Shown here one piece after another: positions 24,801-36,177 of a stretch of 64,000 bases of DNA. Under the pieces are notes generated by a model. It was not told the origin of the DNA, did no database searches, and saw only the letters and a program-made list of their open reading frames with translations. The stretch is taken from assembly GCA_019321725.1 (NCBI GenBank), contig CM033124.1, positions 14,012,001-14,076,000 of the forward strand, in the 5' to 3' direction. This DNA is from Paulownia fortunei. Lineage: Eukaryota > Streptophyta > Magnoliopsida > Lamiales > Paulowniaceae. Made by a program: the position numbers and the translations under genes. Within the stretch, counting starts at the first letter, position 1, and each line of letters opens with the position of its first letter.

Positions 24801-27800
24801 CACCTTTGACAAAGAGAACTCCAGTCCCAAAGCAAACAGAAGAAAGACAACACCAAACTGAGCAAAAGTCTCTACCTAAAAAGTCGATGGAAAACAGAAT
24901 GAAAAAAATTAGGGGAAACAGAAAAATGAAGTAGTTCGTGTAGTAGTTACCTTAACTGGGTCGATAAATTAAGAGTAAGAATCAGACACTATCACAGCTC
25001 AGTGAATAATGACCACAGTATCAATATGAACAGAAGAGGTATTAAGTGTCGAAGTAGGAACATCAAAATACGTAACCAATGGCATACAATTAAAGGGAAG
25101 TACGATAATCAAATATCTTGTACATGAAATCAAACATGATATTTTTAGATGGTATAAAGGAGTATAGGATTGAGAAAAAGTTGCTGTCTGACACAAAGTG
25201 TATCAAATAAAAAAATCTTTCCAGGTATGACACACACCTCACAAGTCACAAATAATGATCACTGAAACAGTCTGGCGCCTTAAAACTTAAACAGACGAGG
25301 TAAACCACCCTATCCCACACAAAAGAGGCAAAAAGTAATCTTCATAATGTTTGGCCTCCCTCTCAGCCAAAAATGATCTAGCAATAACCATGACAGTATC
25401 TCCACAAAATCAAATCTCCTCTACTATCAAAAATCCAAACATAATAAGAAACAAAGCACCCAAAGAATCTGGCAGGACAACTAATTCCCCGAAAATTTCA
25501 AATGCCTTGAACACAACTCTGGTAACCTTCTTGCCAACTGAAGTGATGCAGATAACATGAAACTTAAATTATGTGTTAACCGTTCACTTGAAATGTAAGA
25601 AATAGATGTGGTTTTATATTATCCGGTTTACCTGAAAATCAAGGCTCTAATATGTCAATGCACATGGGCATCCCAAAAAGTTGCAAGATCATCAGACAAT
25701 TCAGCATCACATTCTCATTAGTTTTCAAGGTAATCAATTGTAGATTATGGCATGAACTTGTAGGAATTTTTTTGAAAAAAAAAAAATAAATTAAGATAGG
25801 ATAAGGAGAAAACACTGTAAACTTATGCAAAGGAGTATAACAAGAAGGAACTAGATAGTCGTAAAAGCAGAATAAATAGTTGATGCAACAAACAAAAAGA
25901 ACAAATGGAAAATAAAAAGAATAAAATTGGCATAAAATATCCTATGATCTTATGAGCCCAAAAGTATTAGGAAAAGTTCTTAAATCTGTCCACTTATACA
26001 ATACCAGAAATGCTTAAGGTTCATGTTGATTCTGCTGCTCTCTTAGGCAGTAAAGGACAAAAGCTGTGAAAGACCTAAGTTCTGATTTTTACTTTGAGCT
26101 CAAAAATCTCCAGCATTCAGACAGCAAAAACAGGATGCAAAGTGCAATAGTACTTTGCAAGAGGAAAGATTCGGGTACATTATAGGTTAACATACCTGTA
26201 CCATCTCACTGATAAATTTTAAACCACCAGGTCCAATAATTGATCCAGCCAGAAGATAGCCGACAATAACCTATAATAAATATGTAATAGATAAGTATAT
26301 TTCAACTCTTCAGCACATCCAGCGTAATGAAAGTAATACAGCCAAACAGTGACAAGAGCAAGTAACGACCAGCAAAAGCACAGACCGGTTGTCCCAAACA
26401 GGAAAAGATAATTCCACCAGTGGCAGCAGAGACTATAACAACCACCAAGTCTGAAATTAGCCTACAAAAAAGTTCAACATTGTAATATGATATGTCATCA
26501 ACACCATTTCACCTCTGGCAAGGTTCCAAGCACTTTTTGAGCGAAAAAGAGGGATCCTCTAAAAATGAATTTCTTCTGTATGGAAAGAAAACTACAAGGG
26601 AAAAGGTTATCAATCTAAAGAAAGACTACCTTCATTTAATCTGTCAGTAAGAGATAGAAAGCATAGAGAGGTAGTGAAGGGACGACTTGAGATAGTCTTT
26701 CATTCAATTCAAGGGATGGACTAGTTAGAAAAGAGCTTTCACGAAGGAAAATGTACAAAGTGCAAGCTCGCATAATTTGGCCAAAAGGGTTACAGGATGA
26801 TAAAACATTGACAATCTCTATACATGCATGTGTGTGTGTGAATCTAAGCTGTCAACAACATAGAATAGCAAAAAATACCTAAAATCTACTTGAAGGACTG
26901 GATATTTTGATTTCTTATTCGACATCACAAACACGTTATCCTGCAATTATGCACAGTGAGTCAGGAAGAGCTTCATTTGAAAGAAGAACAACACTAAAAA
27001 TCTATGACATGATTTCCTTTTTAAAGGAAAAAGACTAGGTTTCACCTTTTTATCTATCAGAGTTGCCATGTCTTCAGAATCTTCATTTTCGAGGGAGAAA
27101 ACATCTTGAAATTGGAAAGATTTGGTACCACTGGTAAATGAATGCAGAAAGGACAAAGCGCAATATTACGGTCATTTTCTAAGTTGACAAGAGTAAGACA
27201 TCTTATTTATTGGAGATGGAAACTCATGATCAGTCCCTCACTTAGCCTCTTTAGTGTCATTCTTCTTTATCTTCTCATGGGTGATTTTAGCAACAGTCTC
27301 CAGTTCGGCCTGTCACATAAGACAATATTGTATTTTAGCAAAACGAAAACATATACACCAGTGAATCCAGTAGTGTAAGATTATGGACCATGGACAAAAG
27401 TTGAACTAGGTCAATATCAGTTAGTTATACTAGAATAGCTAACGTCCAACCTAAGATTTCCATGCTAGAATCAGAAAGGAGATTTAGACTAAGAACTGAA
27501 ATGATTAAAAAGTCGAGTTCCTCAGGAACTTGACCACAACTTAATGACCTTCAAAATACTAAGTTAGAGCACTCCCTACTCAAGAAGAGTAAACAACACT
27601 ACAACTTTCAGAAGCCGGAGAGAAATACACAAACACGATACATAAATAAACTTTAACATCAGATAGCCTGACAATTGGATACACTCGAATTTCAAGTCGA
27701 ATAACTTGCATTACATAATTTTTTTTATAAAGTAATAAGAAAATTAGCTAAGTATAATTAAGACTCCGTGGATCTAAATGTTTCAACTTAATCAACTAAA

Positions 27801-28281
27801 AGAATAGCCGCCTTCAGTGCATTTAGAAGAGACAAATCTACCTGCTGATCCGCTACACTGCTATTGAAGCTGCTTTCACCAGCACCTTTGGTACATAAAA
27901 AGAAAAAGAAAGCAGTATTACAACAGCTGGACAGTCCAGATTTTCTATAGAATGAGAGAAAAAAAAAAGTTTTTCTCGCCAAAATAAACAGGTTTAAATA
28001 CGAAACTTAACTGCAAAATATTAGAAATAATAAAAACAAAAAAACAAACCTTCTGGCTGATCATTCTCAGAAAACTCCTTCTCCAACACGCGATCAAACA
28101 TCTTCGCAATACTCCCCTCGCCATCACCCGCCGCCGAAGAATTAATTAAATTCCCGTAAAATCTCTCCCTAATATCCTGCTTCGATCTCACCGAATGACC
28201 AGTCTCGGGGCACAAAGTAAGAATTAAATAGATAAAAACCAAAACTCCACAATCCTTCCTTGTAGCGGGAACCCTCCCCAT
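18873..28281 (-). CDS. KEA5: K+ efflux antiporter of the KEA4/5/6 clade
   Basis: This is a CPA2-family monovalent cation/H+ antiporter; plant KEA4-6 act in Golgi, TGN and prevacuolar membranes in pH and K+ homeostasis. Twenty coding exons (minus) join cleanly: 28281-28050, 27885-27842, 27309-27242, 27130-27046, 26940-26879, 26461-26386, 26270-26196, 24875-24804, 24709-24626, 24538-24470, 24299-24222, 24116-24028, 23946-23850, 23234-23181, 22199-22104, 21442-21254, 21172-21095, 20084-20040, 19955-19860 and 18893-18873. The product is 569 residues. A signal-like hydrophobic segment opens it (GVLVFIYLILTL), then the clade's soluble region (IRERFYGNLINSS, GEGSIAKMFDRVLEKEFSEND, FQDVFSLENEDSEDM), then the exchanger domain (GYLLAGSIIGPGGLKFISE, FGVVFLLFALGLEFS, SMSSTAVVVKFLVE, LELGSFVAGVMISSTEFA, LLAQIGEFAVVLLGRASNL). 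There is no TrkA-N domain, as expected for this clade. The seven-codon last exon (EKVSMI, stop) is the least certain part. The symbol marks the clade; KEA4 or KEA6 orthology is not excluded. Confidence 0.93.
19370..19576. mobile_element. MITE-like insertion in the last KEA intron
   Basis: The segment begins TGTTTGGATGTGAGG and ends with an inverted partner (CTCACAACCAAACA, whose reverse complement is TGTTTGGTTGTGAG). The AT-rich interior is about 180 bases and non-coding. Imperfect terminal inverted repeats plus small size fit a miniature inverted-repeat element. A second internal TGTTTGGATGTGA occurs at about 19,500, so the outer boundaries are uncertain, and I could not identify a target-site duplication. 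Confidence 0.45.
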
Positions 28282-28561
28282 TGCTCTTAGCTTTCCAAAA
28301 GCAAATGCGAAAAATCGGAATTTGCAGAGACCAAACTCTCTCTCTCTCTCTGAAAATGGGGGCTCGGGGCACGGTATCGTAAGACAGATCGGAAGGAAGA
28401 GTGAGGCTTATGGTTTTTCGTTGCGCGGGATCAGAAGTGAACCGTGGGAGAGGAGAACTATATTCGATTGCGTGTATTAAACTGTTCTTGTAATCAGAGG
28501 TGGCAAGTTCTGATTCGGCCACGTTGATAATATTTCACGACGGACGAAAGTGTTCGTAGTC

Positions 28562-28567
28562 CACGTG
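28562..28567. promoter_or_regulatory. G-box upstream of KEA
   Basis: CACGTG in the context tCCACGTGCGCG lies about 280 bases upstream of the KEA start codon. It is a palindromic bZIP/bHLH site of the ABRE/G-box type. A stress or light role is possible but inferred only from the motif. Confidence 0.35.
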
Positions 28568-29170
28568 CGCGACAGGGAATGAATTGACAAATCATTTTTT
28601 TATTAAAGGCTTAATTAATTTAATTTATAAAGTTATCTTCACAAATAAATCAAATTATTCTCAAATCAACCTCTTAAAATAATTAAATATGTGTAAAAGA
28701 TTAACTGGTTATTGTTGGATTCGATTAGCTCGTTTAAATATAATTTAAATATAATTTTTAAATTTTATTAAAAATTTAAAAAAATTTAAACAATAGCGTA
28801 AATATATAAAATAGAAAAAAAAACAAATCGAAATAAAGGATTTAAAATAAGCTACAACTTGGCAACACTAGGGTTTGCTGTTTTTGCATTTCAATGTTTT
28901 TACTTTAAAGATACTCTCTCTTTCCTTTTTTTTTTTTTTTTATCTTTTCAATCTTAAAGATAACCTCTTCAATAGCCAATAACAAAGTCAATATGTTCTC
29001 AAGTCAAGCAAGCTCTTTTTTCATTGTTTTTTTTTTTTCATATATAGTTTTATTTATTATTATGGAAACAAATTTAAAAATTGGATCAAGCGCAATTATA
29101 TAAATGTGAATTAAATGATGTATTGTAAGATGCAGATCAAATTTGAACTATAAAAATTATTATTAATTAG

Positions 29171-29524
29171 ACCCAACCCAAATAATTATGTATTAATTAA
29201 ATTGGCATCAACTACTTAATCAACTCATGTAATATGTGATCAAATCTTGACTTGACTACCCTAATAAAAAATCAGATTGTTATTGTGAGTATACATTATC
29301 TAATTTTATAGTATTTCGTTTACAAATAAATTATAAATTTTTGAATGAAAAACTCAACCCAAAAAACTAGGTACTGATTAAATTGACATCAACTACTCAA
29401 ACTCTGACTTATGTAATATGCGATCCAATCTTGACTGGACTACCTTAGCGAAAAATAAGGTTGTTTTTGTGAGTGTTCTCTACTTAATTTTATGGTATTT
29501 CGTATAATTTCACAACAAATAAAC
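29171..29524. repeat. Imperfect direct repeat, two copies of about 165-175 bases
   Basis: Copy 1 (about 29171-29332) and copy 2 (about 29351-29524) share an ordered series of words: AACCCAAA, TTAAATTG(A/G)CATCAACTAC, ATGTAATATG(T/C)GATC, AATCTTGACT(T/G)GACTACC and TTTTAT(A/G)GTATTTCG. The divergence suggests an old segmental duplication or two fragments of one non-coding repeat family. No coding content. Confidence 0.6.
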
Positions 29525-29796
29525 TCATTTTTTTAATCCAAATGGGTTGGGCCAAAACTTATTAAAAGCGGATAAATGCCTTCTTTAATACAAACTTTAA
29601 GTCCAGTTTATAAGATCCGGCCCGATATCAGCGGCCTATCCGGCCCAATTTCACTACTCCCTTTCATGTAGGGAAAACTTCGCACCCCGAAGTCTAGCCC
29701 GCCACCGTTTTGAGATCTTATAGAATCCAACGGCCACCAGTTAAAATGGAACACAGTTGTCATCCAACGGCCCCAAATTCCTCCACTGCCATAGCC

Positions 29797-29816
29797 TATA
29801 AATATGCAAACCCTAA
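29797..29816 (+). promoter_or_regulatory. RH7 core promoter: TATA box and telo-box
   Basis: TATAAATAT at 29797-29805 is followed at once by AAACCCTAA (telo-box) at 29808-29816, reading on to AAACCC. GGCCCA-type elements occur upstream at about 29,540-29,650. The telo-box plus site-II pairing is a known signature of plant ribosome-biogenesis and translation genes. I see no ATG between the expected start near 29,830 and the RH7 start codon. Confidence 0.6.
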
Positions 29817-30021
29817 ACCCTTGCTCCTCCTCTTTCTTCTCTGCTGTTCCCTGCATCTCACTGCTACAACTTTCGCAGCAGCAGCAGAGGAAAACCACCC
29901 CGCCCCGCCCCACCCCCTCCGGCTGTACAACATATAGCAACAGCATATAGAAGCTCATATATACACATAAACTATAGATACAGAAGTGAATCTCTCTCTC
30001 TCTATATATCTATAGATTGAC

Positions 30022-33000
30022 ATGCCTTCGGTTGTTGTAGCAGAATCTCAATCCTCGCACAAGGAGAGGAATATGAAGAAAGCTGAATCTGCGGTGATGG
30101 AGGAGGACTCTAACTCGGTTGAGAAAAAGATCAAAAAAGAGAAAAAGTCCAGCAAAAAGACTAAACTAACCTCCGAGCCTGACCCCGATGATTCTAATTC
30201 CAATACCCTCCTCAAAAAGAGAAAAGAAAAGAAGCGAAAGGCTTTGGAAATTGGCGGCGACGATAATGAGGAGGAGAGGAGCGAGACTAGCTCGGAGAGG
30301 GGCGAGCCGATGAATAATTCGGGTAAGAAGAAAAAGAAGATGAAATTTGAGGAGGAAAATGAAGAGGAGGAAAAAGAGGAGGATCCAAATGCGGTGTCGA
30401 ATTTCCGCATTTCAAAGCCGCTGAGGGAGGCTTTAAAGGCGAAGGGGATTGAATCGCTGTTTCCGATTCAGGCAATGACGTATAATATGATTCTTGATGG
30501 TTCAGATTTGGTTGGAAGGGCACGCACTGGTCAGGTTAGGGTGTTTATTTTTTAATTGGGATTTCGTCGACTGTTTTTTGATGGACTTTATGGTTATAAT
30601 TAATGGTTTTGTGGTTTACTTTTCACAATTTTGTCACTTATGTGAAAAGGGGGAATTTGGGTAGCATTTTTGGGGTTTTGATTTTTCTTTTTTTACATTA
30701 AAAGGGCTTCCAATTAGGATTTCGTTGTTTTGTGGGCAATTGAGGGGTTACAATTGAGATGTTACAGTTGAGTTGGGCGCCTGGTTGTTGTTTTGTTAGT
30801 GTGAATGTTCTTCTTGGGTTTATCAATCACCATTGAGCCTTCATTTATGTGGTGGAAATGTAGGATGCTACAATTTTGGTGAAACTTGGATATTGGTAGT
30901 GAATGTTTGCCCTGAACTTCTCTTTGTAATTAGGGCTGCTTTTTAAGGAAATAAAAGCTAATATTAAGATTTTTTTAGCTTTGTTAAAATAAAAATTTTA
31001 AATTATCATCCTAGTTAATTTTGTCATGATGGAAACTTGCAGAATGAATACCTCTTTATGGCAAAGTAAAGAAGTTACTGATGAACAAATGCAAAGTTTT
31101 GTCAGCTAATTTTACGTTATTGGATTTGTAATTACTAAGCATGTTGGACACCTTGGATCCTCTGGAAGTACTTTTGGTTATGTTGCAGCCCTTTCCTTCT
31201 CTTTTAGTGTTTTTGCAAAATGTTTGATTTACTTCTCTTGCTTTGCCTTTTGAATCTCTATCAGGGTAAAACATTGGCCTTTGTGTTACCTATATTGGAA
31301 TCATTGACAAATGGGCCTGCAAAAGCATCACGAAAGACTGGATATGGAAGGGCACCTAGTGTTCTCGTGCTTTTACCCACTAGGGAATTAGCCACACAGG
31401 TACTATGTCTGTTAAGTTCTTAATTGCATGTGAACTCCCCCTTTTTGGGTTTCTTAAAACAGTTCAATCATATCTGTCCCCAGGTTTTCATTTTCTTACT
31501 TTTGTTGTATCCCACGGTTCTTTGATTATCATCGCAGGTGTTTTCTGACTTTGAACTCTATGGTGGAGCTTTAGGGTTGAATTCATGTTGCCTGTATGGG
31601 GGTTCTCCTTATCAGCCACAACAGATTCAATTGAAAAGAGGTGTTGATATAGTAGTTGGCACTCCTGGACGCATTAAGGTATGGTTTCAATTATTTTCCT
31701 TTTGCCTTCACTATTTGATTTTTAAGTCTAAAACATTTGCTTATCAATGGGGTTTGTGGAAATCATCGCACAGGATCACATAGAGAGGGGAAATATTGAC
31801 TTCAGAGCACTAAAGTTCCGAGTACTTGACGAGGCTGATGAAATGTTGAGGATGGGTTTTGTTGAAGATGTTGAACTCATTCTAGGTATGTAATATTGAC
31901 AGAATTTTTGATAAAGGTTTTGGGGCTCTAATTCTTTATGTTTCTCTTGCTGCTTGCTAATGCGACATAGTGTTCACATTCATTTTTCTTCATATGACAA
32001 ATGATATCCTGGGTGTGACCTCATGCTTCCTTGTTTGTCTTTGTTAGAGTCTGAGTCTTAAATGCTTGTTGGCTGGTTATACTGATTTTCCATTATTGAA
32101 TTTTGAAGGCAAGGTAGAGGATGCTAGCAAAGTCCAAACACTTCTTTTCAGTGCCACTTTGCCAGTCTGGGTTAAGCATGTATGTTTTTTCCTTTCCCTG
32201 ATGTATCCTGTCTTTTACTGTTCTAATCCTGATTGCAGGCCATCCTTTCATTTTTCTCTGAATAAGACCTTATTTTGTGATGCCAGATAGCTGCTAAGTT
32301 TTTGAAACCAGATAAAAAAACTGCTGACCTTGTCGGTAATGAGAAAATGAAGGCCAGCACGAATGTAAGGCACATCGTTCTTCCTTGCTCTGTTTCTGCC
32401 AGATCTCAGCTTATTCCTGATATCATTCGCTGCTATAGTAGGTTGGTTTGTTTCTGGCCTTGCTGTTCAATAATTTTTTTTTTTCAAATGTGTTACTTTG
32501 TCATTGGCAAGTTCTCTCTTGCCTTCTCTTGCTGTTGCTCACTCGATCTTTTCCTGGAATAAATCAATCCAGTGGAGGCCGCACTATTATTTTCACGGAG
32601 ACAAAGGATTCTGCTTCTACACTTGCTGGATTACTTCCTGGAGCACGTGCTTTGCATGGGGACATACAACAGGCTACACGTGAGGTAAAAAACTTTTTGC
32701 TCACTTGTGTTTTTGTTATTTTAATCATCTTTCCTCTGTGAAAGTATAATTGCTCCACAGGCTTTAGCTCATTGTCATTTGATGCTACCATGTGCATAAA
32801 ATGACGCTTCTTGTTCCACTGGGTGTTTTTAGACCCGACTGCTTGTCTAATAATCCTCTGCTTGAACGTGGATATGTTGCAATAACATTCTTAGGTCAAT
32901 CGTCACTCTATGACGGAAGTGAACCTTCACAGATTACGAAAAATCTTCACATCTTACTTATGGGTAGCCTTTAATAAATACATGTTTTGATGCTTTCAGG

Positions 33001-34941
33001 TCACACTTTCTGGATTCAGATCTGGCAAGTTTTTAACACTCGTGGCTACAAATGTAGCAGCACGAGGATTGGATATTGATGATGTCCAGTTAATAATTCA
33101 GGTCTGTTTAGATCATCAGGCTATTCTTATCTTGTGTCCTGCTTGTTTTGCTTATGTGGCTTCCTGGCATGACATGTTTAATGAAATATTTGTTGTGCTT
33201 TAGTGTGAACCACCTCGGGACGTAGAGGCATACATTCATCGGTCAGGAAGAACAGGGAGAGCGGGTAAGTTGCTGATGTTAGGATCTATTGATTTGAAGT
33301 TTAAGATATTGCTGGAGTTTTGATTGATAAATGAATCATTTTGCTCTTTTGTCAGGAAAATCTGGTGTTGCTGTAATGCTTTATGATCCAAGGAAGTCAA
33401 ATTTCTCTAAGATAGAAAGAGAATCTGGTGTCAAGTTCGAACATATATCTGCTCCACAGCCAGCTGATATAGCTAAAGCTGCTGGTGCTGAAGCTGCAGA
33501 AAAAATTAATGAGATCTCTGATAGGTATAATTTTTATGCATATTTTTGTTTAAATGTTAGTACTGATATAGCACCATGTATTCTTATTCTACTCAAACTT
33601 GTAGTGTCATTCCGGTGTTCAAGGCTGCTGCTGAAGAGCTACTGAATACTACTGATTTATCCCCAACAGACCTCCTTGCTAAGGCACTGGCTAAGGCTGC
33701 TGTAAGTTTTTACGTCTCGTATTGGTTTTGGGTGAAAACATTGTTTGATTTGGTAGTTGACACAACATTACTGTGTTTATGTTATGCAGGGCTATACTGA
33801 GATCAAGACTCGATCACTTCTCACTTCAATGGAGAACTATGCTACTGTACTCCTCGAGTGTGGAAGGCCCATTTACACACCATCGTGAGTGCTCGAAACT
33901 CAGTATATTTTACATATGTACTGTTTACTCATTATGCTGGGACATTTGATGAAAGTTTTTGCATATGTATAATATTTATGGAAAGGGATGATATATTGGC
34001 CCACTTTCTTTATCAACTTGCACGGGAAAGTGGAGAGGACAAAACCTATAAGTAATGTCTGGCACGTTAATTGTATTGAGAAGTAGTTCCAGTATTTTAC
34101 ATTGTATATATGAGGATAAACTTTTGCTTTTACCATTTGGAAAAGCATCCTACAGATTTCAGTCTAGATATTAGCCTGTAGACTATTTGCATGCTTTTGA
34201 TGAAGTAATACAGACTACTTTCGCTGGTCACTTTGAAAGGCATATAGTGATATTCTGGAGAAATTTGTTGCTGATTACTCTCTCTCTAGGTCTTTTGAAT
34301 TGTTCTTTGCCTTGTCTTTTTTATTTTGCTCATAACACAATGACTTGCCAGCTTTGCTTATGGAGTTCTACGGAGGTTTTTACCTGAAGATAAGGTTGAA
34401 TCAATTAAGGGTCTTGCTTTGACAGCTGATGGGAATGGCGCTGTATTTGATGTGGCTGCTGAAGATCTGGACACTTTCCTTGCAGGTTAGTTCATGCCAA
34501 TAATTTGTGATTGATATCTGGTGAAATTTGGAGAAGGCTGCAAATTGAATTCTTGAAATACGTTATACATGTTGTTTTGCCGTATTTATACTTTCTCTAG
34601 TGTTAGCACTTAACTATCTGATTTGTTTCACAGATTCACATATACTTCTCAAATCATCTTAAAAAACTAGTTTTTAGTGACACAAATTTAACTGCATTGT
34701 TGGGGCTGCAGGTCAGGAAAATGCTGCTGGTGTAAACTTAGAAGTGGTGAAATTGTTGCCACGCTTGCAGGAAAGAGACCAGTCAAGAGGAGGAAGATTT
34801 GGAGGTGGTGGTGGTGGTGGGCGTGGTGGCTTCTCGGACAGGAGAGATGGTAGGTTTTCTGGAGGAAAAGGGGGGAGGGGGGGATTCTCTAAAGGTCCTG
34901 GTGGAGGAAGAGGTCGTGGCAATAACAACCGCAGATGGTGA
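30022..34941 (+). CDS. RH7: DEAD-box RNA helicase RH7 (DDX21/Gu type)
   Basis: This is a nucleolar ATP-dependent RNA helicase acting in pre-rRNA processing; the Arabidopsis homologue is linked to cold tolerance. Fourteen exons give 708 residues: 30022-30534, 31265-31399, 31538-31678, 31774-31885, 32109-32179, 32287-32441, 32573-32684, 33000-33101, 33204-33264, 33356-33524, 33605-33701, 33790-33884, 34352-34485 and 34712-34941. Residues about 10-125 are a Lys/Glu/Asp-rich, charged tail. Motifs follow in order: Q-motif [11 protein letters not shown], motif I ARTGQGKT (167-174, split by intron 1), PTREL, TPGR, DEAD (282-285), SAT (315-317), IIFTETK, ARGLDI and HRSGRTGR (459-466). A GUCT domain spans about 530-625, and a Gly/Arg-rich RGG tail ends in NNNRRW. 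The start is the first ATG after the promoter. All catalytic motifs are intact. Confidence 0.95.
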
Positions 34942-36177
34942 AGCGCACCCTGCAGCACTTTCGAGCAACAACTGACTGACCTATACAGCAATCATGCCCA
35001 AGGGGCATAGAAATTTTGGTAGTGACGAAGAAAGTGTTTATTGTTTATTGGATATTGTATTCCAATGAGAAATACTGTTCTCCCAATTTTATTTTATTTT
35101 ATATGTTTGTTTTTTTTTCTTCATTGGTTTTTGACTCATGCTCATTTTAATTATTTGAGAGTTTTAAATGCTCTCCTCATGTTGGTCCGATTCATTGTAA
35201 AATGAAAACGCAAATGTGAACTTCTGAATTATATTTGCACAATCTAAATGAAATTGATGATCTGGAACTTGTTAGGAATTTGTTGATTGTTGATACAAGT
35301 TGGAGAGAGGTACTTCCATATGCGCAGAATAATTAAATTAGTCATCCATGGATGATATGATGGATTTTCTGATTGGAGAAATTATTGTTTTGTTTTTTCT
35401 GGAAAATGTGTTTGGAAAATATTTTTCGTTCTAAATATATTTAAAGTTAAATAAATGTATATTTTATATATCATATTAATAATTATAAAATTATTTTAAT
35501 TAGATATATACAATTAAAAAAGTTTTATATTTATCAAAATAAAAATAATATTGATAAATTATCTATATAATATCAACCAAACAATATTTGCAAGACATAA
35601 ATACATATTACTGAAAATATCTTTTAAAGTATATATTATTTTTTCTAAATAAAATATCTAAATACATTTTTATTTTCACATATTTCCAAACCCCATTACC
35701 AAAAATTTATTCTCCCAAAATATTTCTCAAAACTTTCGAAAATAACACTAACAACTACAAATTTTCAATGTTATGTTTGGACTTTGGCTGTGAAGACCGA
35801 TTTTTTAATTTTGTTTGGTTCACTATGAAGAAACTACTTGGATGAATATGAGAGAAAATATATCAGTAATTTATCCAATTATTGGGTGAGTAGAAACAAA
35901 TAAGAGTAGTAAATCCAATCCAAGCTCCGCAGCGGCATTCTACATTTCAGGACCCCACATAACTTTCTTTATAGTCAAGCCAAATCTCCGAATTCTCCAT
36001 CATCTTCTCATCGTCTCCATTTCTTTCTTTCCTCTTTTGGTACATAATCCCCATCTTTTACAGTTTTCTTCATCTATTTCTCATTTGTTTTGTCTGTTTG
36101 TTTTAGCTTTCCACAGGATAAAAATGTTTTCTTAATGATTTTAACTGTAGTTATCCATATAAATATATGTTAACATC
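34942..36177. other. RH7 3' UTR and OMA1 upstream region
   Basis: RH7 3' UTR probably ends near 35,100 (TTTTATTTTATATG). At 35,400-35,760 an AT-rich block is flanked by GTGTTTGGAAAATATTTTTC on the left and CACATATTTCCAAAC on the right, an imperfect inverted pair that could be an old MITE. The OMA1 leader lies in the last 200 bases. A donor-like site at 36040 and acceptor-like sites ending at 36116 and 36150 suggest a possible leader intron. Confidence 0.4.

Larger units (their letters stand above)
28282..29796. other. Divergent KEA/RH7 upstream region
   Basis: KEA runs left and RH7 runs right from this spacer. The KEA leader holds a (GA)n run (28335-28351, CT on the plus strand). From 28,590 to 29,560 the DNA is AT-rich without genes, and it contains an imperfect direct repeat (separate entry). 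From about 29,540 it becomes GC-richer, with several GGCCCA/TGGGCC-type motifs typical of the RH7 promoter side. Confidence 0.5.

Noticed and set aside
29710..29937. A 75-codon frame with a signal-peptide-like hydrophobic stretch upstream of RH7
   Set aside because: Its ATG lies upstream of the RH7 TATA box and telo-box, so it would not be in the expected mRNA, and the hydrophobic run comes from CT-rich leader sequence.
30048..30410. A 120-codon Phe/Ser-rich minus-strand frame opposite RH7 exon 1
   Set aside because: It is the antisense of a Lys/Glu-rich coding region; composition alone explains it.
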